Assembly (NCBI GenBank): GCA_016840855.1 | Contig: JAEORO010000069.1 | Location: 1 to 64,000, forward strand | DNA length: 64,000 bases | DNA from: Candidatus Thorarchaeota archaeon | Lineage (GTDB): Archaea > Asgardarchaeota > Thorarchaeia > Thorarchaeales > Thorarchaeaceae | Direction: 5' to 3' | Part shown: piece after piece, positions 47,010 to 56,469 of the stretch | Layout: the number at the start of each line of letters is the position of its first letter | Position numbering within the stretch: position 1 is the first letter of the stretch | Made by a program: the position numbers and the translations under genes | Notes under the pieces: model-generated | Databases searched by the model: none | What the model saw: only the letters and a program-made list of their open reading frames with translations | Told to the model about the DNA's origin: nothing

Positions 47010-47166
47010 GGTCTATCACCTTGGATTTGCAGGCTTTCAAAAGTAGAATCTTCCTCAGGGATCGCAAAGCTGTGCCTGGAACTCTGGAGCATGTGATTCA
47101 ATAATTTGAGGGCACTGCTGAGTTATGAAATAAATGAATCCCCTATAAGAATTCCCCATATAACAT

Positions 47167-47440
47167 AAAAAGAGGTGGACGAAGGCGACACCGATGTGCC
47201 CGATTTTTTTGGGCTCGAGGTCCACCCTCTTTTAGTTATTTTGAACATGAGTGGCGCTCCAGTACACACATTGCCAAGACACTTCTCTGAACCCTCGGGG
47301 GTGAGAGCACGAATTTCCCTGCAGATGGACATTCGTATACGCCAGTGCAATGCGGTCGCATCGTTCCCACGACTCTTCGACGATGCGTGGAGCAATGGGG
47401 CGTCTGCCATTCGTCCGAAATAATGTATGCAACATACCAA
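47167..47440 (-). ncRNA. Candidate structured non-coding RNA (orientation tentative)
   Basis: Locally GC-rich intergenic region between divergent genes; 13-bp stem 47168-47180/47220-47233 (one bulge) followed on - by U5; perfect 8-bp hairpin 47357-47364/47380-47387; overlapping ORFs have non-protein-like composition. Confidence 0.45.
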
Positions 47441-47476
47441 CATAAGTCCTTCCCCAACAGATAAAATGCGAAAACT

Positions 47477-47494
47477 ATTCTATATCCATAGAAT
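47477..47494. promoter_or_regulatory. Dyad ATTCTAT-ATCC-ATAGAAT just upstream of a TATA-like element (cttataag) of the inositol-phosphate synthase gene
   Basis: Perfect 7-bp inverted repeat; TATA-like box about 35 nt upstream of the GTG start at 47537. Confidence 0.45.
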
Positions 47495-47536
47495 AACTTA
47501 TAAGAAATCCAGAGGTTTTGACGATTAGAGCCAGAG

Positions 47537-48613
47537 GTGGCATATTTGAACGGAATAAAGGTCGCAATTGTTGGAGTTGGCAACTGCGCAAGTGCACTTG
47601 TGCAAGGTGTTGAATTCTACAAGGATGCAAAAGCAGATGGTGATGTCATAGGCTTAACACATCCAGACTTTGCTGGTTATCATGTAAAGGACATTCGTTT
47701 TGTAGCAGCATTTGATGTAGCAGACACAAAAGTAGGCTTTGACCTAGCAGAAGCTATTTTCGCCAAACCAAACAATGTGATGCGTTTTGCAGAAGTGCCA
47801 ACAACCGGAGTCAAGGTCAGGAAAGGACAAGCGCTTGATGGAGTAGACGATATGCTCAAAGCATTAGTGAAAATCTCATCAGAAAAGGATACAGATGTTG
47901 TGAAAGTCCTCAAAGACTCTGGTGCAGAGATACTCATCAATCTAATTCCAGGTTCAGCTGAAGAAGCAACTAAGTTCTATGCGAAAGCAGCTCTTGATGC
48001 AGGATGTGCATACATAAATGGCACACCAATACCGATTGCTTCTGATTTGGAATGGAGTAAGAAATTCGAAGAGAAAGGACTTCCTCTTGTGGGAGATGAT
48101 ATTCAGGATCAATTGGGTTCAACAGTCTTTCATCGTAACATTTTACAGCTTCTTGTATCAAGAGGTGTCAGGGTGGATAAAAGCTATCAATTGGATGTAG
48201 GCGGTGGTGCAGAGTCACTCGATTCGCATTATAGGGGTCGAATGAGAAAACGAGGAGTGAAGAGTGAAGCCATCAGTCAGGATTTACCATATGATGCACC
48301 TCTAGTTGCTGGCTCAAGCGATTACGTTGATTTCATGGCTAACGCTAGAGACTCCTACTTTTACATCAATGGCCGACAATTTGGTGGAGCACCTATCAAA
48401 ATAGACATCCGAATGGAAGTTACTGATGGGCCAAATGCAGGTCCTATTTTAATGGATGCAATAAGAGGAACTAAGCTTGCTTTAAAGAGAGGTCTTGGCG
48501 GGTCTCTAGAATCAATCTCAGCTTATGGGTTTAAGATGCCTCCTGCTCCTACAACAATGTATCGAGCTGAAAGATGGGTTGAGGAGTTTCTATTAGGAAA
48601 AAGAAAGCTCTAG
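47537..48613 (+). CDS. ino1: Inositol-3-phosphate (myo-inositol-1-phosphate) synthase
   Basis: VAIVGVGNCASALVQGVEFYKD...INGTPIPIASDLEWSKKFEEKGLPLVGDDIQDQLGSTVFHRNIL...KIDIRMEVTDGPNAGPILMDAIRGTKLALKRGLGG. Confidence 0.95.
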   Translation: MAYLNGIKVAIVGVGNCASALVQGVEFYKDAKADGDVIGLTHPDFAGYHVKDIRFVAAFDVADTKVGFDLAEAIFAKPNNVMRFAEVPTTGVKVRKGQALDGVDDMLKALVKISSEKDTDVVKVLKDSGAEILINLIPGSAEEATKFYAKAALDAGCAYINGTPIPIASDLEWSKKFEEKGLPLVGDDIQDQLGSTVFHRNILQLLVSRGVRVDKSYQLDVGGGAESLDSHYRGRMRKRGVKSEAISQDLPYDAPLVAGSSDYVDFMANARDSYFYINGRQFGGAPIKIDIRMEVTDGPNAGPILMDAIRGTKLALKRGLGGSLESISAYGFKMPPAPTTMYRAERWVEEFLLGKRKL

Positions 48614-48617
48614 GAAA

Positions 48618-49022
48618 TTATCTGTGTTGCTTAAGATACTCATCAAGCATTGATTTTAATGGATCAAGTTTACTAATGACAAGAAATTCGGTGTCTTCTC
48701 CTATCTCACTCAAAGTTTCATTGAAGGATATTACACTGTGAAAATCTTGGATAAGATTCTCTTTTGCAGCTTTGGTTCGAGCCGATGGGTCATAGACAAC
48801 AATTTTATTTTCTGGCTCAAAATTCACAACTACACTCCTACTGAGGTACATGACCTTCTTACACTTCGGGCATTGGACTCGATTTGCTTTGCCAGCTTTT
48901 AGGGCTTTGATCATATCGCGGTCTTCTGAAAGATCAATATGATCTACTACATTTGCTTCATAGACATTCTTGCATTTAGCGCATTTTATTTCTGCTAAAC
49001 TTGTACTGGCCAAAATTCTCAC
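48618..49022 (-). CDS. Zinc-ribbon (CpXC-like) protein
   Basis: EIKCAKCKNVYEANV...VQCPKCKKVMYLSRSVVVNF. Confidence 0.65.
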   Translation of the reverse strand: MRILASTSLAEIKCAKCKNVYEANVVDHIDLSEDRDMIKALKAGKANRVQCPKCKKVMYLSRSVVVNFEPENKIVVYDPSARTKAAKENLIQDFHSVISFNETLSEIGEDTEFLVISKLDPLKSMLDEYLKQHR

Positions 49023-49074
49023 CTAGACTATTTTGAATTCCTTGATAGTACACTTAAGAATTATGCACCGAACA

Positions 49075-49761
49075 TTAACTCTCAGGAGTCTTAGAATTAC
49101 CATCTTTTTCTTCTTGTATGTAATCTTCGTTTCGAGTTAATTCATCTTCAAGAATATCTTGAAGTATATCAGATTCTTGACCTTCGGTTTTCCTCTTAAA
49201 AAGAATTCCAGTTATGATTGCAGTTAATGCAATTGATGCAACAACAATGGGCATGGATTCAAAGAATCCACCACCCAAGGCAAGTCCACTTAAAGCTATT
49301 ACTGCCCCTGCAATTGTAACAGCAACTTTTCCCGTAAAGTAACTGATTATAAATTTGACAGTATTATATTTAGCAAGTCCGACATAAACAATCAATGGAT
49401 CGTCAGGTACTGGAGAAGCCGCTGCAATAAAGAGTGCAAGAGCACCCCATTTCTCAACACGCTGTTTCTCTGTGTCAAGAGATGCTAAACGTGCCTCAGA
49501 TAGAACTGCTCTTGACCCTCTTACGACATAAAAATGGATCAGTTTTGCCAGAGTAGCAGTAATAGCTACAATTACGCCTATGAGAATTGCGTCAATTAAT
49601 CCTACGGGCATTAGAATTGAAAAAACGAGGACAGCAGCACCAGCAAGAACCATGTTGCTAGGACTAAGGAAGGGAATCATGTTTATTGCAAAACAAATAA
49701 TGAAGAGACCTACATATCCCTGACTAATCATGTCCAGAATGAATTGAACAATGTTCTGCAT
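49075..49761 (-). CDS. DedA/VTT-like membrane protein
   Basis: FIICFAINMIPFLSPSNMVLAGAAVLVFS...AASPVPDDPLIVYVGLAKYNTVKFIISYFTGKV. Confidence 0.7.
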   Translation of the reverse strand: MQNIVQFILDMISQGYVGLFIICFAINMIPFLSPSNMVLAGAAVLVFSILMPVGLIDAILIGVIVAITATLAKLIHFYVVRGSRAVLSEARLASLDTEKQRVEKWGALALFIAAASPVPDDPLIVYVGLAKYNTVKFIISYFTGKVAVTIAGAVIALSGLALGGGFFESMPIVVASIALTAIITGILFKRKTEGQESDILQDILEDELTRNEDYIQEEKDGNSKTPES

Positions 49762-49805
49762 GTTTTATGCACCAATGTGGTAGCATGAGGCTAGGAATCA
49801 TAGAA

Positions 49806-50228
49806 TCAAACTGATACGTGTTCGATTACGACTCTTTGAACTCCATCAAGAACCTTGAGAGAACTCTCTAATTCATTTATGTCTGAGCTAAGTTGTCCAG
49901 GGTTAAAGTAACACTCGTAGAAACATCTTGTTCCTCGGAGACACACTCCCGTTGAGAATAAGAGATCAACGAGACCTGCTCTTTTGAATATTTGAGAGAG
50001 TTTGGTCAAGAAGTCATTTGTGAGCTTTCCAATCTCAAGACTCAGAAATAATACTTCGTCACTCTCTAAAGGAAATATCTTAATGAGTCGGTCCTTGTGC
50101 ACTAGCACCATCAGACCTTGACCAGTTCCCATGGCGTTTTTAAAAGCCTTAGGAAATTTTACGGTTTCACTTTCATCAAAAACTAGTACTTTTCCGGCGG
50201 TTGCACCTTCATAGGTTTCGTCTGACAT
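49806..50228 (-). CDS. Hypothetical protein with possible AbrB-like N-terminus and ACT-like C-terminus
   Basis: GKVLVFDESETVKFPKAFKNAMGTGQGLMVLVHKDRLIKIFP; the track ORF extends to 50342 but the ATG at 50228 (MSDETYEG) looks more natural. Confidence 0.5.
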   Translation of the reverse strand: MSDETYEGATAGKVLVFDESETVKFPKAFKNAMGTGQGLMVLVHKDRLIKIFPLESDEVLFLSLEIGKLTNDFLTKLSQIFKRAGLVDLLFSTGVCLRGTRCFYECYFNPGQLSSDINELESSLKVLDGVQRVVIEHVSV

Positions 50229-50353
50229 CAGCATTTGTCTCCGTAGCGAAATCCTGCTGATGTAAGTCCTCAAACTCGTTAATAAGTAAATCTCTACTGT
50301 TTGGTCTGATGTGTGGTCCTTTTGTATTGTAATCAAAAACAATACTTTGACCT

Positions 50354-50626
50354 ATGATGAGGCTGTCAGAAATAGAAAAAGGCCCTTATTATGATATGAG
50401 AGAAGTATCAGAATTGAGAATACAGTATCAATGCGAATATCGCCTGCTTCTGAAACAACAGTTTGGAGAATCTCATTCATCTAAGAGCATTACTGGAACA
50501 AAATTACATCAGCGTGTTGCACTTGTAGATAATAATCAAAATTTCAAAAGAAATGAAATTCAACTTCTGCCTCTATTGGTAATCATACTTACTTTGATTA
50601 TTGGCATCTTCTGGATCTTCGGGTGA
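50354..50626 (+). CDS. N-terminal part of a split Cas4-like nuclease with C-terminal TM helix
   Basis: VSELRIQYQCEYRLLLKQQFGESHSSKSITGTKLHQRVALVD resembles the Cas4/RecB-like N-terminus (Cys + GxxxH); ends in TM LLPLLVIILTLIIGIFWIFG. Confidence 0.65.
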   Translation: MMRLSEIEKGPYYDMREVSELRIQYQCEYRLLLKQQFGESHSSKSITGTKLHQRVALVDNNQNFKRNEIQLLPLLVIILTLIIGIFWIFG

Positions 50627-50630
50627 TTTC

Positions 50631-51287
50631 ATGAGTGATCTGATCAGCCTTCTTATGCTCATGTTATTTCTCTTTGGAATTCTTCTTCTTGTGAGAGATC
50701 TAAGAACTGGTTTCATCACAATTGGAATGAAGATAAAATACGCAAGTCCAGCGCAATTTAGCCTGTCAGAATTTCTCAAAATGGATTCAAGCCAAGAGAG
50801 GCTCATTAAGTATTATTACTTCTCAGAGGAAAATGTGAAGTCATTGGGTCACCGCTATACTGGAAGATTTGATGGAGGAATTCTCCATTGGGAAGAGACT
50901 GCAATATTGGATCTTGTAATAGAGTACAAATTTCCTACATTGTATCTCCCAAAACAGGCAAGGTTAGAGGATGTCTTTCAACTGGAACTCTATGCCCTTG
51001 CACTCCATGAATGTGGTATTTCATGTTCTTCAACAATTCTTGTAACAATTTACTGTCTTCAAGAGAATGCAGAGAGATGCATGAGTAAGAAATCATTCAG
51101 AGACTGCTGGCGATGCAATGCTGGAAGAAAATTCACAACACGATTCAAGCCTAAGAGAGTGTTGAAAGAACTGAAGAGATTGGATGAAATTTGGTATCAT
51201 GGGAGAAGACCAAAGCCTACCAAAGACGCAAATCGCTGTAGGATTTGTCCATATAGCCGCGGTAAGTGCAATTTTTCATCTGTATGA
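50631..51287 (+). CDS. Catalytic part of a split Cas4-like PD-(D/E)XK nuclease with N-terminal TM helix
   Basis: TM SLLMLMLFLFGILLLV; GRFDG...LDLVIEYKF (D...ExK), VFQLELYALAL (QxxxY), C-terminal Cys cluster CRICPYSRGKC. ATG at 50631; the track lists a longer TTG start at 50601. Confidence 0.75.
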   Translation: MSDLISLLMLMLFLFGILLLVRDLRTGFITIGMKIKYASPAQFSLSEFLKMDSSQERLIKYYYFSEENVKSLGHRYTGRFDGGILHWEETAILDLVIEYKFPTLYLPKQARLEDVFQLELYALALHECGISCSSTILVTIYCLQENAERCMSKKSFRDCWRCNAGRKFTTRFKPKRVLKELKRLDEIWYHGRRPKPTKDANRCRICPYSRGKCNFSSV

Positions 51288-51354
51288 ATCTTGATACTAG
51301 AGGGATACAGCAACACAGACCTTTTTTACCTCATAGACTTTACTGAAAATTGCC

Positions 51355-51771
51355 ATGGTTCATTCATTAACAAGACTTCTTACGCATGTGATGACTGCAA
51401 AGAGAGACCTCAAACGTGTTTACTATACCAGCCGTAACCAAGATGCAAAACTAGATTCAAAGGAACTTGTTGCAGCTACAATTACACTCCAGAAGCTACT
51501 TGAAGACCTCATAGCGAAACGTCGAACAATCAGGGTAGCCAAGAAGATATTGGAGGACAAGAAAGCGGAACTGAATCTTCGTCAGTGGGCAATTGGATTT
51601 CCGCGGCGTGTTAGAGATTTCCTCTCAAAATCAAAGAAGCTAGAACAGCAGCATCTTCGTAAATATCAGCAAGCACTCTTGGAATATATCAATAACATAA
51701 GCACAGAACTTACTAAATGGATAGAGGATATTGAAACTCTAAGAGGAATGCCTCATCCACCAAAGGGATAG
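51355..51771 (+). CDS. Hypothetical coiled-coil protein
   Basis: 138 aa, Lys/Glu/Leu-rich helical pattern. Confidence 0.55.
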   Translation: MVHSLTRLLTHVMTAKRDLKRVYYTSRNQDAKLDSKELVAATITLQKLLEDLIAKRRTIRVAKKILEDKKAELNLRQWAIGFPRRVRDFLSKSKKLEQQHLRKYQQALLEYINNISTELTKWIEDIETLRGMPHPPKG

Positions 51772-51772
51772 G

Positions 51773-52852
51773 CTACCAGCGTAATCGTGCAGCCATCCCG
51801 CCAAAAGCTTTCAGTTGTGCTCCAGATTCTGTTTGATTTGAAAAAACAAGAAGCTGAGACCCATAATTAGCTGTTTCTTCATAAAGTTCATCCATCTGAT
51901 CAGCAAGATCTTCGGAAACCATGATTGTATCTACACGGCCTTGACGGAGTGCATCCATGACTTCTTTCTTGCCATAGGTGACAGTATTGAGCCCTTTCAA
52001 GAGGTCACCCATAAAACCGTCCCAGGTCTGCCGCTCAGCATAGATTTCAGTTTCACGGAGCACACGAGATGCCTCTTTCATTGCTTGGAACAAACCAGTT
52101 TCATCAATTACACTCACCGGAATGATGGTTTCTGCAACCTTCTCTCGCAGACGATAGTCCAGGTCACCCTTTTCTAGGAACTCTTGACAACGGATTGTAT
52201 TACCACCCAAGACAATTGCATCAACGTTATCCAAGTTATCAAGAAGAAGTTCACCTAGCAAACGTCCAACATGCTTGAAGAACTCAAGCATCTTTTCTTC
52301 ACGAATTCGTAAGTAACGTTTTGCACTCTGTCCACCAGCTCTTGTTTTCCCGATGATATAGAAGTCCTCATCACGGACCAGCTCCATATGCTTTCCACGA
52401 AGATAACCTATCGTTACCTTTCCGCCTTCGATTAGTACTATAACAACCAAACTCTTTGGCTGCGTCATTGTCTCGAGTTCTTCAGTAACAAATTCACGGC
52501 CACAGAGATATACGAATTGCGAAATTGGTGAAGGGGGAACTATGATCTCACGTATCTCTTCGTTTGTTCCTCCTTCTTCCTTAATACCAAAAAAGAAGGC
52601 AATACCGTTTTCAGGTAGCTGTGTAATCTTGGTGAGTTCACTGAGAATAGCTGTAAGATTATCTGAAACGTTCTTTCGATTCGCTTTGCTTTTGATGTTC
52701 TCTGCACCTGCAAGTTCAGTTTTTACAAAGCTTATGACATCAGTCAGGTTCTTTGAGGGGGGGATGTAGATTGTGGTGAAAGAACTATGGCGTCCTTGGT
52801 AAGCTTTTAGCTGCTCTATTTTGCGCTTTAGCCTATATCGATTCAAGGACAC
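51773..52852 (-). CDS. prf1: Archaeal peptide chain release factor aRF1
   Basis: ENIKSKANRKNV (NIKS), FVYLCGREF (YxCxxxF), GKTRAGGQSAKR (GGQ). Confidence 0.95.
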   Translation of the reverse strand: MSLNRYRLKRKIEQLKAYQGRHSSFTTIYIPPSKNLTDVISFVKTELAGAENIKSKANRKNVSDNLTAILSELTKITQLPENGIAFFFGIKEEGGTNEEIREIIVPPSPISQFVYLCGREFVTEELETMTQPKSLVVIVLIEGGKVTIGYLRGKHMELVRDEDFYIIGKTRAGGQSAKRYLRIREEKMLEFFKHVGRLLGELLLDNLDNVDAIVLGGNTIRCQEFLEKGDLDYRLREKVAETIIPVSVIDETGLFQAMKEASRVLRETEIYAERQTWDGFMGDLLKGLNTVTYGKKEVMDALRQGRVDTIMVSEDLADQMDELYEETANYGSQLLVFSNQTESGAQLKAFGGMAARLRW

Positions 52853-53030
52853 TTTTTGTCACCTTCACACTGTATATCTTTGCTGATTATTAAAAATCAG
52901 AGGCAGGTCAAATCCGCCAACTGAGAACCTCAATTGAGCATATTTGAACATTACGACATAACGATTATTGTGCAGACGCTTGTGAAGACCATTCATAATT
53001 ACGGCGACAGATTAAAAAGGTGAGGGCATC

Positions 53031-53045
53031 GTTGAAACTTTCAAC
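53031..53045. promoter_or_regulatory. Palindrome GTTGAAA-C-TTTCAAC next to a TATA-like box (attaaaaagg, 53011-53020) upstream of pheST
   Basis: Perfect 7-bp dyad with 1-nt centre, followed by a roughly 130-nt leader before pheS. Confidence 0.45.
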
Positions 53046-53176
53046 AGGTGAAGGACGGATGGATAACCGCCAATTTACATCAAGCCCATAAGGGATCATT
53101 TGTCATGCCATAATAGTGAAAATCTGGTGGGTCCATCATGCTTCAATCTGATTGTTTTAGGAGTTTTGATTAACAC

Positions 53177-54685
53177 ATGAGTGAACAGCTGACAGAAGGT
53201 GAGAGAATAGTACTAAGAGAACTATTGAATCTAGGCCAGCGTGTTTCATCGTCACAACTTGCCAGTAATCTCAAGCAAGGTGATGAGCGAGTAATTTCTA
53301 TCCTCAACTCATTAGCTAGTCGTAGTTTTGTGCAAATTCAAACTAGAGAGATTGTGTCATATTCGCTTACAGATGAAGGAATAAGCTATGCAGAGATTGG
53401 ACTTCCTGAAATCCGTCTTTTTAATGGAGTTAAAAAACTAGGAGGGAAGGCTACCTTTGATGAAGCTGTTGCTCAAGCAGAATTAGACTCAGAAACTACA
53501 AGAATCGCAATGAACTGGGCTCGGAAAAATGGATGGCTAGAAATATCGAAAGAGGACGATGTCACTATCCTCCAGTGTTCAGTTGACATTGCAGAATCAG
53601 ACATATCTGAGGTTCTTGATTTACTGTCATCAGGAAGAGAATTACTATCAAAAACACATGCTGAATCTTTGAAGATAGCCTTAGAGAGAAAACTAGTCTA
53701 TGAGATTATCACCAAGAGATTTGAAGCTGAGATTGTCCAAGCTAAAATTGGAGAGATTGAGCAATTAGTTGAAGGTGTCGTGAAAGGGATTGGAGATATT
53801 ACTCCAGAGCTTCTTGCAAGTGATGCATGGAAAACTGCAACTTTCAGACCATATAATGTTGACATACAACCAGCTTATCGTAACTACGGCAAAAAGCATC
53901 CGTATGCAGAGTTCAACGATTGGTTAAGAGAAATAATGATCGGATTAGGATTCACTGAATGGTTCGGACCATATGTGGAAACTGAATTCTGGGCTCATGA
54001 TACACTCTTCGTCCCTCAAGACCATGTTGCTAGGGAAGTCCAAGATCAATTCCGTGTTGTAGCCCCATACAGTCATGGGCAAATCAGCGATAAGAAATAC
54101 TACAATACTGTAAAGGAGGTTCACGAGAATGGTGGTCACACAGGATCAAAAGGATGGGATTGGCCATACCATGAAGAAATAGCAACACGCCTATGTCTAC
54201 GTCCACATACAACTCCTGTTTCTATGAGGTTTCTTTATGAACATCGTAAAGGTCCTCAGAAGATGTTCATAATTGATAGGAATTTCAGGTCTGAAACTCT
54301 TAGTGCAACACACGCACAGGAGTTCGATCAGTGTGAAGGAATAATTATGGACAAAGGATTGACATTGCGAGACCTGCTTGGATATCTTACCTCAATATGC
54401 AAAGGTGTTGGCATTGAGGAACTTAAATTCAAACCTGGTCAGTTCCCATTCACAGAGCCTAGTGTTGAAACCTTTGGAAAGCATGAGAAGCTTGGGTGGA
54501 TTGAACTTGGAGGTTCAGGGATTTTCAGACCTGAAGTCACTCAGCCTCTTGGAATTAAGGACACAGTTCTTGCGTGGGGAATTGGAAGTGGAAGGCTGTA
54601 CATGGCTTCAATGGGAATTAATGACATAAGGGACCTTTTCTCGCGAGATTTGACCTGGCTTAGGAGGAGCTACTTCATCAGGTAG
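53177..54685 (+). CDS. pheS: Phenylalanyl-tRNA synthetase alpha subunit
   Basis: Class II aaRS core: EFNDWLREIMIGLGFTEWFGPYVETEFWAHDTLFVPQDHVAREVQD...LRPHTTPVSMRFLYE...EFDQCEGIIMDKGLTLRDLLG...GSGIFRPEVTQPLGI. Confidence 0.95.
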   Translation: MSEQLTEGERIVLRELLNLGQRVSSSQLASNLKQGDERVISILNSLASRSFVQIQTREIVSYSLTDEGISYAEIGLPEIRLFNGVKKLGGKATFDEAVAQAELDSETTRIAMNWARKNGWLEISKEDDVTILQCSVDIAESDISEVLDLLSSGRELLSKTHAESLKIALERKLVYEIITKRFEAEIVQAKIGEIEQLVEGVVKGIGDITPELLASDAWKTATFRPYNVDIQPAYRNYGKKHPYAEFNDWLREIMIGLGFTEWFGPYVETEFWAHDTLFVPQDHVAREVQDQFRVVAPYSHGQISDKKYYNTVKEVHENGGHTGSKGWDWPYHEEIATRLCLRPHTTPVSMRFLYEHRKGPQKMFIIDRNFRSETLSATHAQEFDQCEGIIMDKGLTLRDLLGYLTSICKGVGIEELKFKPGQFPFTEPSVETFGKHEKLGWIELGGSGIFRPEVTQPLGIKDTVLAWGIGSGRLYMASMGINDIRDLFSRDLTWLRRSYFIR

Positions 54686-56365
54686 GTGATAAGAATGATT
54701 ATAGAATGTCGAATCGATGATCTTCTTTCATTAATAGGAAAGAAACTCACCATGCAAGAGCTAGAAGATACGCTATTTCTGATAAAAGCTGAGGTTGAGA
54801 ATGTAGATGGAAACATCATTGAGATAGAAGTGAATCCAGACCGCCAAGATATGCTATCCACAGAAGGCATAGCTAGGTCAGTTAGGTCATTCTTGAGTAT
54901 TGAAACAGGATTGAAGACATATGCTGTGAAAAAATCAGGGAAACAAGTCATTGTCAAAACAGGACTTGCAAAAATCAGACCCTTCATTTGCTGCTCTATC
55001 ATTAAGGGTGTACCTTCTGATGATGAATTGATAAAGGAATACATGCACCTGCAAGATTCTCTAACATCAACACATGGAAGGAATAGAAGCAAAGCCAGCA
55101 TTGGTCTCTATGTATACGACGAACTTGAATTCCCAGTGATTTATGGATTGCGTGCTCCTGAGATGATCAAGTTCATACCATTAGGTTATGAGAAAGAGAT
55201 GGATGGTCCAACAATTCTGAATCAACATGAGAAAGGAGTTGAATTTGGGCCCATTATTCAGAAACATAAGAAATGGCCATTACTCTATGACTCTAAAAAT
55301 CAAATTTTGAGTCTCCCTCCAGTCATCAACAGCAACCACCTAGGACGAATAACCACAGAAACCAGGAATATATTCGTTGAAGTTACAGGGACACATTTGC
55401 CGACAGTACATCAAGCTCTGAACATCATCACCGCATCCCTTGAAGAAAGAGGGGGTAAAATTGAGTCTGTTACAGTCGTATATCCTGATGGCACTACTGA
55501 TGAAACTCCAGATTTTAAGCCGGATCGAATAAGGATCAACGTGGACGACGTTAATTCGCTTTTAGGTCTCGATTTATCAGAAAGTCAGATTGTCAGAGCA
55601 TTGGAAAGAATGGGTTATGGAGCAAAAACAACGAAAGCAAAACAAATTCAGGTGTTCATCCCCAAGTTCAGAATGGACATTCTTCATCCCGTCGATATAA
55701 TCGAAGACATAGCTATCGGATATGGATATGACCGATTGGAGCCCGCTATGCCCCAAACAATGACTATGGGAAAAATCAATCCGATAACTAGAATCAAAAA
55801 CAAGATTCGAGATTTATTGGTTGGACTTGGCTATCAAGAAGTCATGAACTACATCATGAGTTCTCCTGATTTACTGAATGAAAAAATGAATCGAAATCGG
55901 CCACTGGTAGAAACTGGTAATCCAAAGAGTCGCAACTACTCGGTCCTCAGGAACTCTCTTCTTCCAATTCTCCTTGATTTCATTTCACAGAATCAACATG
56001 CGGATTATCCACAGAAGATCTTCGAGGTTGGAGATGTGACAGTTCCGGATGAGTCAAAGGAAACCCGCGCAAACCAGGTTACGTCGATTTGCGGTGTGAC
56101 GACAGATGTAAAGGTAAACATCACTAGTCTAATGAGCGAGATAGGATTTCTTTTACGTAATCTTGGATTAGACAAACAATTCACGTTCGAATCAGAAAAG
56201 AGCACAGACTTCATTGAAGGTAGGTGCGCAAGCATTAAGATTAATGATGAACCATGGGGATCTTTTGGAGAGATTTCTCCCAGAATACTCTCTAACTTCG
56301 GAATTGGCTATCCAATCGTAGCTTTCGAGATTCACATTCCAAGAAATGCAGATTGGATTACGTAA
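54686..56365 (+). CDS. pheT: Phenylalanyl-tRNA synthetase beta subunit
   Basis: EIEVNPDRQDMLSTEGIARSVRSFL...DIIEDIAIGYGYDRLEPAMPQT...NPKSRNYSVLRNSLLPILLDFIS. Confidence 0.95.
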   Translation: MIRMIIECRIDDLLSLIGKKLTMQELEDTLFLIKAEVENVDGNIIEIEVNPDRQDMLSTEGIARSVRSFLSIETGLKTYAVKKSGKQVIVKTGLAKIRPFICCSIIKGVPSDDELIKEYMHLQDSLTSTHGRNRSKASIGLYVYDELEFPVIYGLRAPEMIKFIPLGYEKEMDGPTILNQHEKGVEFGPIIQKHKKWPLLYDSKNQILSLPPVINSNHLGRITTETRNIFVEVTGTHLPTVHQALNIITASLEERGGKIESVTVVYPDGTTDETPDFKPDRIRINVDDVNSLLGLDLSESQIVRALERMGYGAKTTKAKQIQVFIPKFRMDILHPVDIIEDIAIGYGYDRLEPAMPQTMTMGKINPITRIKNKIRDLLVGLGYQEVMNYIMSSPDLLNEKMNRNRPLVETGNPKSRNYSVLRNSLLPILLDFISQNQHADYPQKIFEVGDVTVPDESKETRANQVTSICGVTTDVKVNITSLMSEIGFLLRNLGLDKQFTFESEKSTDFIEGRCASIKINDEPWGSFGEISPRILSNFGIGYPIVAFEIHIPRNADWIT

Positions 56366-56469
56366 AGAGCTAAATTAAAACAAGTTTAATCTCCGCAGAA
56401 AAGATATAAAACAAGACTCGTGAAGAGTGAGAGTACGTCCGGAAAGCGATAACTCGGGGTTGCCAATGT

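Noticed and set aside
47160-47440. Possibility that the structured region is RNase P RNA or SRP RNA
   Set aside because: I could not find the expected conserved cores (ACAGAA/GGCUUA for RNase P; GGAAGGGAGCAGC-like for SRP) on either strand. A covariance-model scan would be decisive.
47123-47583. Overlapping ORFs (47123-47443 -, 47175-47423 +, 47232-47435 -, 47236-47583 -)
   Set aside because: All overlap in several frames in a GC-enriched stretch, with Cys/Trp/His-rich unprotein-like composition; better explained by RNA structure than coding.
50354-51771. CRISPR-Cas locus, because of the Cas4-like nuclease
   Set aside because: No repeat array and no cas1/cas2 or effector genes nearby; treated as a non-CRISPR Cas4-like nuclease.
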